Shown in pieces: positions 5,541 through 11,819 of a stretch of DNA of 36,649 nt (its first letter is position 1; every line of letters begins with the position of its first letter). The position numbers and the translations under genes are program-made. Below the pieces are notes generated by a model. That model was not told the DNA's origin. It made no database searches and was given only the letters and a program-made list of their open reading frames with translations. This stretch comes from a virus: IMG/VR virus record IMGVR_UViG_3300045999_008604, positions 1-36,649 of that record. One strand, 5' to 3'.

Positions 5541-6239
5541 TCATAGTTTGATCACAAAACCCGAGTTGTCTTTTTTTGCTGGACCTTTTGCACGAAGGCC
5601 CACGATGACACCGCCTTTGGGATCAAGGAAACGAAGGTCGTTTTCGTCTCCGTCAACTACTTTGAAGCCCTGATATTCTGTCGGCAAGGTCTGATCTTTC
5701 TTTGTGTCAAACACAAAAGCAGAATTAAAACCTTTTGACAAAGCCGCAAAAGCTCGCATCTGTGACAGCTTAGTCTCTGCGCGTGAGAAAGTCAAGTGAT
5801 AGTTCGGAATTGTCAAGGACAAACGATCAAAATCTTTCGTGTAGTCGTAGAATTGGGTAGTTGGGAATGTGTCAAACAAATTCTTTCCGTCGATTAAAAC
5901 ATTCTCCCATTCAATGTCAGAGGTGAGATTGGGACGAAACACAGCTTGCAAATTTTTCTTTTCGGCAGTCTTGATTGCCGATTGAATTTCTTTGACAAGC
6001 TGAGAAAGAAAAGCGTCGCGATGCTCAAAAAAGCTTTTTGTTTTTTCTACACGCTGGCTTTGCACCATTGGCCCCATGCCCGCCATGTTCAGACAGGAAT
6101 CCGTGCATCCTTTTGTTCTTTTCTTGCAAACCTCATAGCCACTAAGGTTTGCAGGGGCGAAGTGAATCCCAAAGGTTTCGTAGCCGAAGCTACGGCCCTT
6201 GAGCGTTTTGTAATTGGCAACAGTGAGAATCTTTTGCAT
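5541..6239 (-). CDS. Phage Gp88-family protein (mycobacteriophage gene product 88-like)
   Basis: A 232-aa protein matching the conserved pattern of phage Gp88 proteins: 'GYETFGIHFAPANLSGYEVC' (C38), then GC-x3-C (C45, C49), 'LNMAGMG', the 'RPNLTSDIEWE' segment, 'FYDYTKDFDR', 'YHLTFSRAE' and C-terminal 'VVDGDENDLRFLDPKGGVIVGLRAKG'. Length and motif order suggest a complete protein. The biochemical function is unknown; the conserved cysteines hint at metal or Fe-S binding (inference). It is the longest conserved gene in this part of the early block, with its own leaderless promoter. Confidence 0.8.
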   Translation of the reverse strand: MQKILTVANYKTLKGRSFGYETFGIHFAPANLSGYEVCKKRTKGCTDSCLNMAGMGPMVQSQRVEKTKSFFEHRDAFLSQLVKEIQSAIKTAEKKNLQAVFRPNLTSDIEWENVLIDGKNLFDTFPTTQFYDYTKDFDRLSLTIPNYHLTFSRAETKLSQMRAFAALSKGFNSAFVFDTKKDQTLPTEYQGFKVVDGDENDLRFLDPKGGVIVGLRAKGPAKKDNSGFVIKL

Positions 6240-6245
6240 GAGGGG

Positions 6246-6273
6246 AGAATAACACTTGCAAGGGGTGGCGCAA
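6246..6273 (-). promoter_or_regulatory. Leaderless promoter of the Gp88-family gene
   Basis: TTGCGC (6273-6268), 16-bp spacer, TATTCT (6251-6246), 6 nt CCCCTC, ATG at 6239. Confidence 0.75.
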
Positions 6274-6379
6274 CATTTTTTTTAAAAATATTTACGCCTT
6301 TAGGCGTAATAGTTCTTGACGCACGGAGCCAGGGGTAGCCCTGGATATAAAAAAACCCCGCTCCACACGGAGCGGGGTT
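6274..6379 (-). terminator. 3' cassette 3 with a strong extra terminator
   Basis: The first hairpin here is a true rho-independent terminator: AACCCCGCTCC/GGAGCGGGGTT (6379-6354, 4-nt loop) followed by a T-run. Then come palindrome GCCAGGG..CCCTGG (6344-6328), 8 nt, GTCAA, and a second terminator TTACGCC/GGCGTAA (6309-6292). A weaker stem GATTCC..GGAATC (6380-6418) precedes it, just after the stop codon of the gene at 6426. Confidence 0.85.
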
Positions 6380-6425
6380 GATTCCCTATCAAGTGTTAGC
6401 AGTTCAAGATAAGGAATCTATTGAT

Positions 6426-6701
6426 TCATCTACTTGGGATAATCGAGTTGTCTAGGATGCTGTCCAAGTAAAACATTCCAAAGTGTGGATCTACCTTGCC
6501 GTTCTTGGCCACCACATAAAGTGTGATTGCTTCGGGCGGGCAATGATTAGTTTTTCCTTTTGTTCCTTTCGTCACTCCCGTGCGAACGGTGTAGGTGTTT
6601 GTTTCACCTTTCTTGTTCCTGTACTTGATCGAAAAGAACTTTCCGTTAGTTGTGGCGATGATGCGTTTGCCGATCATATGTTTACAAGGCTCATTCTTCA
6701 T
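6426..6701 (-). CDS. WYL_2/SH3-like small beta-barrel protein
   Basis: A 91-aa protein starting at the ATG at 6701, which overlaps the upstream stop by 11 nt. The segment 'MIGKRIIATTNGKFFSIKYR', then a 'KKGETNTYTVRTGVTKGTKG' stretch, resembles the small SH3/Sm-like barrel proteins of phages (WYL_2, formerly DUF2693), with the typical 'R-GV-KG-KG' pattern. These are thought to bind nucleic acid or act as regulators; no role is proven. It is the last gene of a four-gene overlapping unit that begins at 7330. Confidence 0.6.
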   Translation of the reverse strand: MKNEPCKHMIGKRIIATTNGKFFSIKYRNKKGETNTYTVRTGVTKGTKGKTNHCPPEAITLYVVAKNGKVDPHFGMFYLDSILDNSIIPSR

Positions 6702-6900
6702 CTGGTGATTCTGTATGGTATGCAATGGTTGCGAGCAAGTGATTATAGTCAGAGCTTGTCGCTTCGTCAATCACTGCTTTACTTTCTTCGTGCGTCCATC
6801 CTTGTTTCCGTGCTGCACGGATGAAAGCCGCCATGATTGTGTAGGCGTTGCTGTCAATGCCCACGAGTTCCATTTTTACTTTTTTGTTTGTGAGGTTCAT
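6691..6900 (-). CDS. Conserved small phage protein
   Basis: A 69-aa protein. The core 'VGIDSNAYTIMAAFIRAARK', then 'QGWTHEESKAVIDEATSSDY' and 'NHLLATI', is a widespread pattern in uncharacterised phage proteins (IDSNAF-x-IM...ARKQGW...DY-HLL). The function is unknown; the helical pattern suggests an adaptor or DNA-binding fold. The start at 6900 overlaps the upstream stop by ATGA; a second ATG nine codons in is possible. Confidence 0.7.
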   Translation of the reverse strand: MNLTNKKVKMELVGIDSNAYTIMAAFIRAARKQGWTHEESKAVIDEATSSDYNHLLATIAYHTESPDEE

Positions 6901-7067
6901 ATTTTGCAGACTGGGTGAATGTCATTTCTAGCAGAAAGAATGGTCTGCTGCAATTTGTTTTTGCGGTCTTTCTTTTGTTTCCTGAGTTTTTGGAGGTGGA
7001 GAATCATTCCATCGATTTGATCGATGGACATTGTTTCAGCGATAGCAAGGATTTCTTTTTGTTTCAT
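6897..7067 (-). CDS. Short basic coiled-coil protein
   Basis: A 56-aa protein (MKQKEILAIAETMSIDQIDG...) with a lysine-rich heptad-like helix 'LHLQKLRKQKKDRKNKLQQ'. Its ATG at 7067 overlaps the upstream stop by one base (TAATG), which supports this start over the longer in-frame version. No family assigned. Confidence 0.65.
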   Translation of the reverse strand: MKQKEILAIAETMSIDQIDGMILHLQKLRKQKKDRKNKLQQTILSARNDIHPVCKI

Positions 7068-7330
7068 TAGTTGCGAGAGGTGGTGGTTTTGGTGTGAGGG
7101 TTCCAGAGGCGAAGCAGGTTTTCGTCCATCATAGTGTCGATGCCGAAGCTCAAGATTTGAAAGCATCCGTACAGAGCGTGAGCTTGCAAACGCAAGACTT
7201 TTTCCATTTCGCTTGGCTCATTAGCTCTGTCAAGAGCATTCTCGGTTTCTTTGCTCAACTTCACCAGCATTTGTGCAAACTGGGTGACGAGGTTCTTGTG
7301 GTAGGCGAGGTCGTTTTGCTCTTTGCTCAT
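7067..7330 (-). CDS. Hypothetical helical protein, first gene of a four-gene unit
   Basis: An 87-aa, mostly helical protein (MSKEQNDLAYHKNLVTQFAQ...). The long upstream extension of this frame runs through cassette 4 and the promoter, so it is rejected; the ATG at 7330 lies 6 nt after the -10 box. Unknown function. Translation of the three downstream genes is coupled by overlapping starts and stops. Confidence 0.7.
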   Translation of the reverse strand: MSKEQNDLAYHKNLVTQFAQMLVKLSKETENALDRANEPSEMEKVLRLQAHALYGCFQILSFGIDTMMDENLLRLWNPHTKTTTSRN

Positions 7331-7336
7331 ACAAGT

Positions 7337-7364
7337 AGTATTGCACAGAGTTTTGGGGTTGAAA
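7337..7364 (-). promoter_or_regulatory. Leaderless promoter of a four-gene unit
   Basis: TTTCAA (7364-7359), 16-bp spacer, AATACT (7342-7337), 6 nt, ATG at 7330. Both boxes are weaker than those of its neighbours. Confidence 0.6.
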
Positions 7365-7375
7365 GACTTTTTTTG

Positions 7376-7457
7376 AAAAAAATTACGCATAAGTGCGTAA
7401 TAGTAGTTGACGGTTGGAGCCAGGGGTAGCCCTGGACCCGCCCCTTTACGGGGCGGG
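7376..7457 (-). terminator. 3' cassette 4
   Basis: First hairpin CCCGCCCC/GGGGCGGG (7457-7437), palindrome GCCAGGG..CCCTGG (7435-7419), 8 nt, GTCAA, terminator ATTACGCA/TGCGTAAT (7401-7382) with a T-run. Confidence 0.8.
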
Positions 7458-7473
7458 CGGGGGGACTTGTCAA

Positions 7474-7788
7474 CTAAATTGTTTCGATTGCGTGTTGGAG
7501 CAGGGTGACAGTACCAACTTGTTTTTGATACTCCTCCCCTTTGAAGACGATGCCAACGGTTTTGCCCGTGAGGGTTATTTCGTTCGGTGGTTTCACGCCC
7601 CATTTGTAGTTGAACAGGTTCGTGTGAGTGCTACCGTCTTTGTGGCGCAGGTCGTGAATGTTTGTGGGAATGAAGTAGTCGCCGCAGTCGCGAAGAATGA
7701 TTCTTTGATTCCTCTTGATTGCCTTTTTGATTCTGTGCCAGTGATTGGTTGGAGCTACAATGGTGATGTTTTTTGTGTTACTGATCAT
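7474..7788 (-). CDS. Hypothetical protein with beta-rich core
   Basis: A 104-aa basic protein (MISNTKNITIVAPTNHWHRI...), containing 'KKAIKRNQRIILRDCGDYFI' and a C-terminal 'LTGKTVGIVFKGEEYQKQVG' beta segment. No family recognised. It forms a single-gene unit between cassettes 4 and 5 with a leaderless promoter. Confidence 0.65.
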   Translation of the reverse strand: MISNTKNITIVAPTNHWHRIKKAIKRNQRIILRDCGDYFIPTNIHDLRHKDGSTHTNLFNYKWGVKPPNEITLTGKTVGIVFKGEEYQKQVGTVTLLQHAIETI

Positions 7789-7794
7789 GCTTGG

Positions 7795-7822
7795 AGCATA
7801 CCAGAACCCATGAGGGCTGCAA
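7795..7822 (-). promoter_or_regulatory. Leaderless promoter of the gene at 7474
   Basis: TTGCAG (7822-7817), 16-bp spacer, TATGCT (7800-7795), 6 nt CCAAGC, ATG at 7788. Confidence 0.75.
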
Positions 7823-7832
7823 CATTTTTATT

Positions 7833-7946
7833 CAAAAAAATTACGCACTTGTGCGTAATAGGAGATTGACGGCTGGAGCCAGGGGTGCCCCTGGCCCCTC
7901 GCATGGCGAGGGGTGGTGGTGAGGGGAGCGGTAACCCGCTCCCCTC
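7833..7946 (-). terminator. 3' cassette 5 with an additional long hairpin
   Basis: After the DUF932 gene comes an 11-bp hairpin GAGGGGAGCGG/CCGCTCCCCTC (7946-7921), then CCCCTCGC/GCGAGGGG (7913-7895), palindrome GCCAGGG..CCCTGGC (7895-7878), 8 nt, GTCAA, and terminator ATTACGCAC/GTGCGTAAT (7859-7840) with a T-run. Four hairpins in a row. Confidence 0.8.
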
Positions 7947-7953
7947 GAAGGGC

Positions 7954-8724
7954 TTACGCCTCAGCGCCCGCAAGCTCTTCCGCGTCAATCGGTTCCACTT
8001 CGATGACCGAGGCGTGACCCGCGATGCTGTCGAACATCGACTGCATAACCATCGTCCGCGCAGGGAGTTTGGTGAGGTCGGAACCTTTGAGGTTCTCCGT
8101 CACCGAGTTGTACAAGTTCCACAACGTCGGGGAGTTAAACTCGGGGTGACGCGGAGCCTTGAACTCTTGAGTGACTGCGAACACGTCGCGAGAGGGAAGA
8201 GCCTTGGCCTCAGCGAGTTGCACCGCAAGCTCGCACGCACGGTTGAAACCGATCTCGGTCTGCTGATAGCGGGCGATCCGCGTTTCCATGTCTGTCCAGT
8301 GAGACATGAGGCGACCGATACCCTCAGACAACACGCGGGGAATGTCGCGGATGATGTTGAGAGTATGGCGGCGAGCGAGCTTGACATCTGACGAGAAACA
8401 AAGGTTCTCGCAAACGATCATCCGATTGCCAATGCACATTGAAGCTGCAAAGGACTTGTCATGCGCGTTACGCAATCCAAGAACCAACTTGCGCGAATCG
8501 CTGTTGATATCGGGCCCAGTAATCTGGAACCCGCCGAAGTACCGCTGACCGAAGCGGCCCAGAGCGTGCTTCTCTTCCGTCACGCTGTAGCCCGCACGAT
8601 CAAGAGCGGAAAGCGTTTCTTCCACAAGGAAGGAGTGGCTGATAGGAGTGAAGCTGTCCGTGCCTTCGGGCGTGCGGACGTTGGCGAGTTCTTCACGGGA
8701 GACGAGGTTTTTTGCAATGATCAT
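7954..8724 (-). CDS. DUF932 domain protein
   Basis: A 256-aa protein resembling the DUF932 family, found on phages and plasmids and of unknown biochemical role. Key stretch: 'RYFGGFQITGPDINSDSRKL', then 'LGLRNAHDKSFAASMCIGNR' and 'MIVCENLCFSSDVKLARRHT', the family's central block with conserved N-HD-S and G-CENL. Its GC content is clearly higher than that of the late genes. Unlike its neighbours it has a leader of about 30 nt between the predicted transcription start and the ATG at 8724, without a Shine-Dalgarno motif. Confidence 0.8.
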   Translation of the reverse strand: MIIAKNLVSREELANVRTPEGTDSFTPISHSFLVEETLSALDRAGYSVTEEKHALGRFGQRYFGGFQITGPDINSDSRKLVLGLRNAHDKSFAASMCIGNRMIVCENLCFSSDVKLARRHTLNIIRDIPRVLSEGIGRLMSHWTDMETRIARYQQTEIGFNRACELAVQLAEAKALPSRDVFAVTQEFKAPRHPEFNSPTLWNLYNSVTENLKGSDLTKLPARTMVMQSMFDSIAGHASVIEVEPIDAEELAGAEA

Positions 8725-8760
8725 ATTCTGTTGATGTTGTAGGTTTAACTAACGGAAAGA

Positions 8761-8789
8761 AGTATCTCACACTCGGTGCGGTAGTTCAA
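8761..8789 (-). promoter_or_regulatory. Promoter of the DUF932 gene (not leaderless)
   Basis: TTGAAC (8789-8784), 17-bp spacer, GATACT (8766-8761). It lies 36 nt before the ATG at 8724, the one clear exception to the 6-nt rule in this block. Confidence 0.65.
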
Positions 8790-8834
8790 CGCTTTTTTTT
8801 AATTTTGATCGTTTTTTTTCATTCAGAAACCATG

Positions 8835-8920
8835 CCAAGTGCAAAAAATTTTGCACTTGGACGTAATAGTGCTTGACGGCCCAGGCCAGGGGGAGCCCTG
8901 GCCCCAACCCTTTCGGGTTG
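8835..8920 (-). terminator. 3' cassette 6 with a variant terminator stem
   Basis: First hairpin CAACCC/GGGTTG with a GAAA loop on the transcribed strand (8920-8905), palindrome GCCAGGG..CCCTGGC (8902-8885), 8 nt, GTCAA, then a perfect 12-bp stem CCAAGTGCAAAA/TTTTGCACTTGG (8860-8835) in place of the usual TTACGC stem. Confidence 0.75.
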
Positions 8921-8932
8921 AGGCGTTTGAGC

Positions 8933-9127
8933 TTACTCTGGGAGATAGTAGCGCACTTGGAAAGCAAAGACTGTTTTCTTGTGCTTCCTGAGTTGCCCCT
9001 TCTCTTGCCAAGAGTATTCCACCCAATTGTCACTCGCTTTCACGATGGTGACTTTGTGGCTGGAGCCGTCACAAGAATGCCAAACTTGGCCTTCTTGGAT
9101 TTGATGTTCTTTGAGCCAAGTCTTCAT
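8933..9127 (-). CDS. Small hypothetical protein
   Basis: A 64-aa protein (MKTWLKEHQIQEGQVWHSCD...) with a beta-barrel-like pattern: 'GQVWHSCDGSSHKVTIVKAS', then 'NWVEYSWQEKG'. Phage and plasmid proteins of this kind often have an SH3-like fold, but no family is assigned. Its ATG overlaps the stop of a 44-codon ORF by ATGA (9127-9124). Confidence 0.65.
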   Translation of the reverse strand: MKTWLKEHQIQEGQVWHSCDGSSHKVTIVKASDNWVEYSWQEKGQLRKHKKTVFAFQVRYYLPE

Positions 9128-9258
9128 GTTTCTGGTGGTTTTTTGTGCTTTGGGTTTCGCTTGTAAACTTTCTTGCTAGGTTCAACAATTTGGAGTTTGC
9201 GATTACCCCAGCAGATTGTTTTTTGGTAAGTCTTGCCTTCGTGCTTGAGCTTTTTCAT
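9124..9258 (-). CDS. 44-aa basic protein between two overlapping genes
   Basis: A short ORF: MKKLKHEGKTYQKTICWGNR, then a K/R-rich tail ending in KPPET. Both ends overlap neighbouring genes by ATGA (9258-9255 and 9127-9124), the arrangement expected of a translationally coupled gene. This is why it is called despite its size. Strongly basic; perhaps nucleic-acid binding, function unknown. Confidence 0.7.
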   Translation of the reverse strand: MKKLKHEGKTYQKTICWGNRKLQIVEPSKKVYKRNPKHKKPPET

Positions 9259-9575
9259 CGAATGTTGTACCTCACCCATTTGTCTTCAGAAGTGAAAACA
9301 TAAAGATATGATGCCCAACAAGCTTTTGCAAAGGCTTTTAATTCTTGGAGGGGAAATGAAACTTTTTCTTTTTTCTCCGTGTAGAAAGCGCAGGTTTCTA
9401 TGGTCGGCCCAAGCGAGGACATGTCTCCGCGAGAAATCAATTCTTTTATTTTGTTTCTGTCTTTGTAGGACTCTTCGAGCGTAGCGCCTACGCCCGAAGG
9501 GTAGCCATCCCAATGGCAGTACACAGCGTCGTGTTTATCTCCGTCTTGAATTGCAATGATTGATCTAGTAGCCAT
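9255..9575 (-). CDS. Conserved phage protein of unknown function
   Basis: A 106-aa protein beginning 'MATRSIIAIQDGDKHDAVYC', then HWDGYPSGVGATLEESYKDR, followed by 'ISRGDMSSLG'. This is a recurrent phage and plasmid family (MATRS-IA...YCHWDGYP...L...Y-D) whose function I do not know. First gene of a three-gene unit with ATGA overlaps. Confidence 0.75.
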   Translation of the reverse strand: MATRSIIAIQDGDKHDAVYCHWDGYPSGVGATLEESYKDRNKIKELISRGDMSSLGPTIETCAFYTEKKEKVSFPLQELKAFAKACWASYLYVFTSEDKWVRYNIR

Positions 9576-9581
9576 GTGAGT

Positions 9582-9609
9582 AATGTAGTTGAAAAATGAA
9601 AAGCCGCAA
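9582..9609 (-). promoter_or_regulatory. Leaderless promoter of a three-gene unit
   Basis: TTGCGG (9609-9604), 16-bp spacer, TACATT (9587-9582), 6 nt ACTCAC, ATG at 9575. No cassette separates it from the gene upstream. Confidence 0.75.
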
Positions 9610-9611
9610 GA

Positions 9612-9824
9612 TTAAAAAATGGCTTGCTCAGGTTCTATCTGTTCGCACACAAGGTCAAGAATTTTCCTCATGTAAGTAGTCGATGATTCATAAACCGCAT
9701 AACCTTCATGCTCGGCAATGTAGCAGAGCATGTGTTGGACATCTTCTGCTAAATTTTTTGATTCAAGCACAGCTTGAACTGCTTTCATTACCGCTTCACC
9801 TTGAGGGGGGTATTTCGTAGTCAT
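9612..9824 (-). CDS. Small hypothetical helical protein
   Basis: A 70-aa acidic, helical protein (MTTKYPPQGEAVMKAVQAVL...). No motif or family recognised. Single gene between cassette 7 and the promoter of the next unit. Confidence 0.65.
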   Translation of the reverse strand: MTTKYPPQGEAVMKAVQAVLESKNLAEDVQHMLCYIAEHEGYAVYESSTTYMRKILDLVCEQIEPEQAIF

Positions 9825-9830
9825 GCGAGA

Positions 9831-9859
9831 AATGTAAAACAGGAAAGAGAAAGGCGCAA
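9831..9859 (-). promoter_or_regulatory. Leaderless promoter of the gene at 9612
   Basis: TTGCGC (9859-9854), 17-bp spacer, TACATT (9836-9831), 6 nt, ATG at 9824. Confidence 0.75.
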
Positions 9860-9868
9860 TTAAAAAGT

Positions 9869-9958
9869 GAAAAAAATTTACGTCGAAGACGTAATAGTGC
9901 TTGACGACTGGAGCCAGGGGTGGCCCTGGACCTCCCCAACCCTTTAGGGTTGAGGAGG
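9869..9958 (-). terminator. 3' cassette 7
   Basis: First hairpin pairs CCTCC and CAACCC with GGGTTG and GGAGG (9958-9931), palindrome GCCAGGG..CCCTGG (9929-9913), 8 nt, GTCAA, terminator TTACGTC/GACGTAA (9894-9878): the stem is changed on both sides relative to TTACGC/GCGTAA. Confidence 0.8.
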
Positions 9959-9973
9959 TTGTGGGGGGGGATT

Positions 9974-10180
9974 TTATTCCTCATTGGGGCCACCGAAAGC
10001 CGCATCCCACTCTTCGGCGGTGATGCCCGTCTTGATGAACTCGCGTTCATCAGGCGTGAGGTTCGGGAACGCATCTTGGATCAGCGCACCAGCCTCATAG
10101 GCGGCGAACTGTTCCAAGGTGGCGGGGATGTCGAGGGTGGTGACCTTGCCAGAGAGCATCGAAGTACGAGTAATGTTCAT
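9974..10180 (-). CDS. Small acidic protein with a 'LTPDEREFIKTGITAEEW' tail
   Basis: A 68-aa protein. The C-terminal half 'AGALIQDAFPNLTPDEREFI', then KTGITAEEWDAAFG, resembles a family of small uncharacterised phage and plasmid proteins. The in-frame start at 10228 includes the promoter, so the ATG at 10180, 6 nt after the -10 box, is chosen. Function unknown. Confidence 0.7.
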   Translation of the reverse strand: MNITRTSMLSGKVTTLDIPATLEQFAAYEAGALIQDAFPNLTPDEREFIKTGITAEEWDAAFGGPNEE

Positions 10181-10186
10181 ACGGGA

Positions 10187-10214
10187 AGAATAGACCAAAA
10201 AAAGAATGCCGCAA
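10187..10214 (-). promoter_or_regulatory. Leaderless promoter of the gene at 9974
   Basis: TTGCGG (10214-10209), 16-bp spacer, TATTCT (10192-10187), 6 nt TCCCGT, ATG at 10180. Confidence 0.75.
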
Positions 10215-10225
10215 TCTTTTTTATT

Positions 10226-10310
10226 CAAAAAAATTTACGCTGAAAGCGTAATAGGTGTTGACAGCTCAGGCCAGGGGTAGCCCTGGCCCTCAACCCTTTC
10301 GGGTCGAGGG
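10226..10310 (-). terminator. 3' cassette 8
   Basis: First hairpin CCCTCGACCC/GGGTTGAGGG with a GAAA loop and one mismatch (10310-10287), palindrome GCCAGGG..CCCTGGC (10287-10270), 8 nt, GTCAA, terminator TTACGCT/AGCGTAA (10251-10235). Confidence 0.8.
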
Positions 10311-10319
10311 GTTTGCGGC

Positions 10320-10553
10320 TTAGTAGTTTAAGCCTTCTGCATCAGGATATTCTGCACGCATCCTCTCGGCGTACTCCACATCTTCCTCCACTTGTGTCAA
10401 CTGATAAATGTGGGAGATGGGAACTTTTTCTTCTTGCTTTTCTGGGTGAAGCTCGTCTTGAAGCGCTTCGACTGCGGTGGCAATCTTCGCGAGGTCATCC
10501 GAGTTCTTACAGAACTTTTTGATGCAGTGGATAATGTATTCGGAATCAGTCAT
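10320..10553 (-). CDS. Small acidic protein, paralog of the protein at 11820
   Basis: A 77-aa protein. Its N-terminal half 'IIHCIKKFCKNSDDLAKIAT', then AVEALQDEL, aligns by eye with 'LINFIRENHLNADALAQLAS', then AVECMREEL, of the protein at 11820, so the two look like diverged duplicates. The C-terminal halves differ. It lies 8 nt after the stop of the gene at 10562 and is probably cotranscribed. Function unknown. Confidence 0.65.
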   Translation of the reverse strand: MTDSEYIIHCIKKFCKNSDDLAKIATAVEALQDELHPEKQEEKVPISHIYQLTQVEEDVEYAERMRAEYPDAEGLNY

Positions 10554-10561
10554 AAATGGTT

Positions 10562-10819
10562 CTAGTTGTAGGCTTTGGGGCGGGCTTGTCCTTCGTTCTT
10601 TGCTTCTTCGGCTTCAAGGCATTCAGCCGCAGCCTGATACATTTCGGCCACGACTTCGTTGAATTTTGGATCGCCCGCAAACCGACCTTGAAGCGCAAAC
10701 AAGGTTTTTTCCAGCCATATGATGCGCACATGTAACTGGCTCTGAGGCTTTTGCATAATGAGGGCTTTGGAATAGTCCTCGATCTTGTCAACCAACTGGG
10801 AAATGAGAATCGCTTTCAC
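10562..10819 (-). CDS. Hypothetical helical protein with GTG start
   Basis: An 85-aa, mostly helical protein (MKAILISQLVDKIEDYSKAL...). No family recognised. The start codon is GTG at 10819, exactly 6 nt after the -10 box, so even a GTG-started gene keeps the leaderless spacing. First gene of a two-gene unit. Confidence 0.65.
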   Translation of the reverse strand: MKAILISQLVDKIEDYSKALIMQKPQSQLHVRIIWLEKTLFALQGRFAGDPKFNEVVAEMYQAAAECLEAEEAKNEGQARPKAYN

Positions 10820-10825
10820 GGGCTA

Positions 10826-10853
10826 AACATAGCACAAACAAACAAACTGCAAA
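10826..10853 (-). promoter_or_regulatory. Leaderless promoter of a GTG-started gene
   Basis: TTTGCA (10853-10848), 16-bp spacer, TATGTT (10831-10826), 6 nt TAGCCC, GTG at 10819. Confidence 0.7.
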
Positions 10854-10856
10854 GCT

Positions 10857-10941
10857 AAAAAAATTTACGCCGAAGGCGTAATAGTTGTTGACAGCTGAGG
10901 CCAGGGGTAGCCCTGGACCCCCAACCCTTTCGGGTTGAGGG
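10857..10941 (-). terminator. 3' cassette 9
   Basis: First hairpin CAACCC/GGGTTG with a GAAA loop (10937-10922), palindrome GCCAGGG..CCCTGG (10916-10900), 8 nt, GTCAA, terminator TTACGCC/GGCGTAA (10881-10865). Confidence 0.8.
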
Positions 10942-10957
10942 TTTTAGGTTTCATCGT

Positions 10958-11194
10958 TTAGTACCCGCATGCAGCGTGAGCATCAAAGCCATAACGCTCA
11001 AATTGCTCAAGTACTTCAATCAGAGCTTCTTGAGTGCGTTCGGCAATCCGCGCATCTTGCGCAGTTGAAGATGCAAATTGAGCAATCTCCTCCAATAGGT
11101 TAATGTCGCTGGAAGTGAGCGAGCTGCTTTCGATGTTGCGCAAAAAGGCGCGAACCGACACGAGAGACACAGTGGATTTTGAGGAAGTGGTCAT
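10958..11194 (-). CDS. Small protein, paralog of the protein at 12262
   Basis: A 78-aa protein starting MTTSSKS. The stretch 'LTSSDINLLEEIAQFASSTA', then QDARIAERTQEALI, aligns with 'MSAEQIELLESLAHHASSMA', then QEARFVHAAQAKLI, of the protein at 12262 (shared S..I.LLE..A..ASS.AQ.AR). Helical; function unknown. The promoter places the start at 11194; an upstream in-frame start would lie inside the promoter. Confidence 0.65.
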   Translation of the reverse strand: MTTSSKSTVSLVSVRAFLRNIESSSLTSSDINLLEEIAQFASSTAQDARIAERTQEALIEVLEQFERYGFDAHAACGY

Positions 11195-11200
11195 GCTGAA

Positions 11201-11228
11201 AACATAACACAAAAAAGCGGTATTGCAA
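11201..11228 (-). promoter_or_regulatory. Leaderless promoter with upstream 17-bp palindrome
   Basis: TTGCAA (11228-11223), 16-bp spacer, TATGTT (11206-11201), 6 nt TTCAGC, ATG at 11194. A palindrome lies 9 bp upstream of the -35 box. Confidence 0.75.
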
Positions 11229-11237
11229 GGCTCATTT

Positions 11238-11254
11238 TTCGTGCCATGTACGAA
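11238..11254. promoter_or_regulatory. Candidate operator, copy 1
   Basis: TTCGTGCCATGTACGAA, a 17-bp near-palindrome 9 bp upstream of a -35 box. Copies at the same spacing occur at 11646-11662 and 12138-12154. Confidence 0.5.
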
Positions 11255-11262
11255 TTAAAATT

Positions 11263-11364
11263 CAAAAAAATTTTATCCGAATGCATAATAGTTGTTGACG
11301 TACGGGGCCAGGGGTAGCCCTGGATTTTGTCAAGGTTTTTTTGCGGGGGCTTTCGCCCCCGCAA
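11263..11364 (-). terminator. 3' cassette 10 with a weak terminator
   Basis: First hairpin is a perfect 10-bp TTGCGGGGGC/GCCCCCGCAA with a GAAA loop on the transcribed strand (11364-11341). Palindrome GCCAGGG..CCCTGG (11323-11307), 8 nt and GTCAA are intact. The terminator stem is degraded (TTAT..ATAA), so read-through is likely. Confidence 0.7.
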
Positions 11365-11383
11365 GCTCATGCAGATGAATTGC

Positions 11384-11602
11384 TTACACCGCAAGTGGTT
11401 CGAGCCCAAGCTCTTGCAATCTATTGTTCAGAGCTTGACGCACCAAAGGCGATTCCATTATGGCTATGGCCACGAAGCCCTGCATACTGCCCAGAGCAGC
11501 AGCCTTGCCCACGGTGGAGGAGTCGCCCTTGCGCTCATATACGCGCTCAATGGCTTGGCAGAGGGCTTCGACGGTTTCGAGGTTCTCAATCATGTTTGTC
11601 AT
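11384..11602 (-). CDS. Small hypothetical protein
   Basis: A 72-aa protein (MTNMIENLETVEALCQAIER...) with helices and a small-residue segment 'VGKAAALGSMQGFVAIAIME'. No family recognised; too short and polar to call membrane-bound. The start at 11602 is set by the promoter. Confidence 0.65.
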   Translation of the reverse strand: MTNMIENLETVEALCQAIERVYERKGDSSTVGKAAALGSMQGFVAIAIMESPLVRQALNNRLQELGLEPLAV

Positions 11603-11608
11603 GCTGAA

Positions 11609-11637
11609 ACAATAGATCAAAAAGCTCGTTTAGTCAA
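11609..11637 (-). promoter_or_regulatory. Leaderless promoter with upstream 17-bp palindrome
   Basis: TTGACT (11637-11632), 17-bp spacer, TATTGT (11614-11609), 6 nt TTCAGC, ATG at 11602. The 6 nt and ATG match those of the gene at 10958. Confidence 0.75.
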
Positions 11638-11645
11638 AAACAATC

Positions 11646-11662
11646 TTCGTGCCATGCACGAA
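11646..11662. promoter_or_regulatory. Candidate operator, copy 2 (perfect palindrome)
   Basis: TTCGTGCCATGCACGAA: two perfect 7-bp arms around CAT, 8 bp upstream of a -35 box. Confidence 0.5.
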
Positions 11663-11675
11663 AAAAAAAAAAAAA

Positions 11676-11738
11676 ATAAAAAAATTTACACAATCAGCGT
11701 AATAGTTGTTGACACGCGGGGCCAGGGGTAGCCCTGGC
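11676..11738 (-). terminator. 3' cassette 11
   Basis: Palindrome GCCAGGG..CCCTGGC (11738-11721), 8 nt, GTCAA and a degraded terminator stem (TTACGC/GTGTAA). Termination for this unit is probably done by the strong hairpin at 11773-11800. Confidence 0.7.
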
Positions 11739-11772
11739 GGCTGTCAAGTATTTTCTTTTGTTTTTCTCACAA

Positions 11773-11800
11773 AAAAAACCCGCCCGAAGGCGGGTTTTTT
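11773..11800 (-). terminator. Rho-independent terminator
   Basis: AAAAAACCCGCC/GGCGGGTTTTTT, a symmetrical 12-bp stem with a TTCG loop on the minus strand and T-runs on both strands. Ends the gene at 11820. Confidence 0.9.
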
Positions 11801-11819
11801 AGTTGACACGCGGAGTACA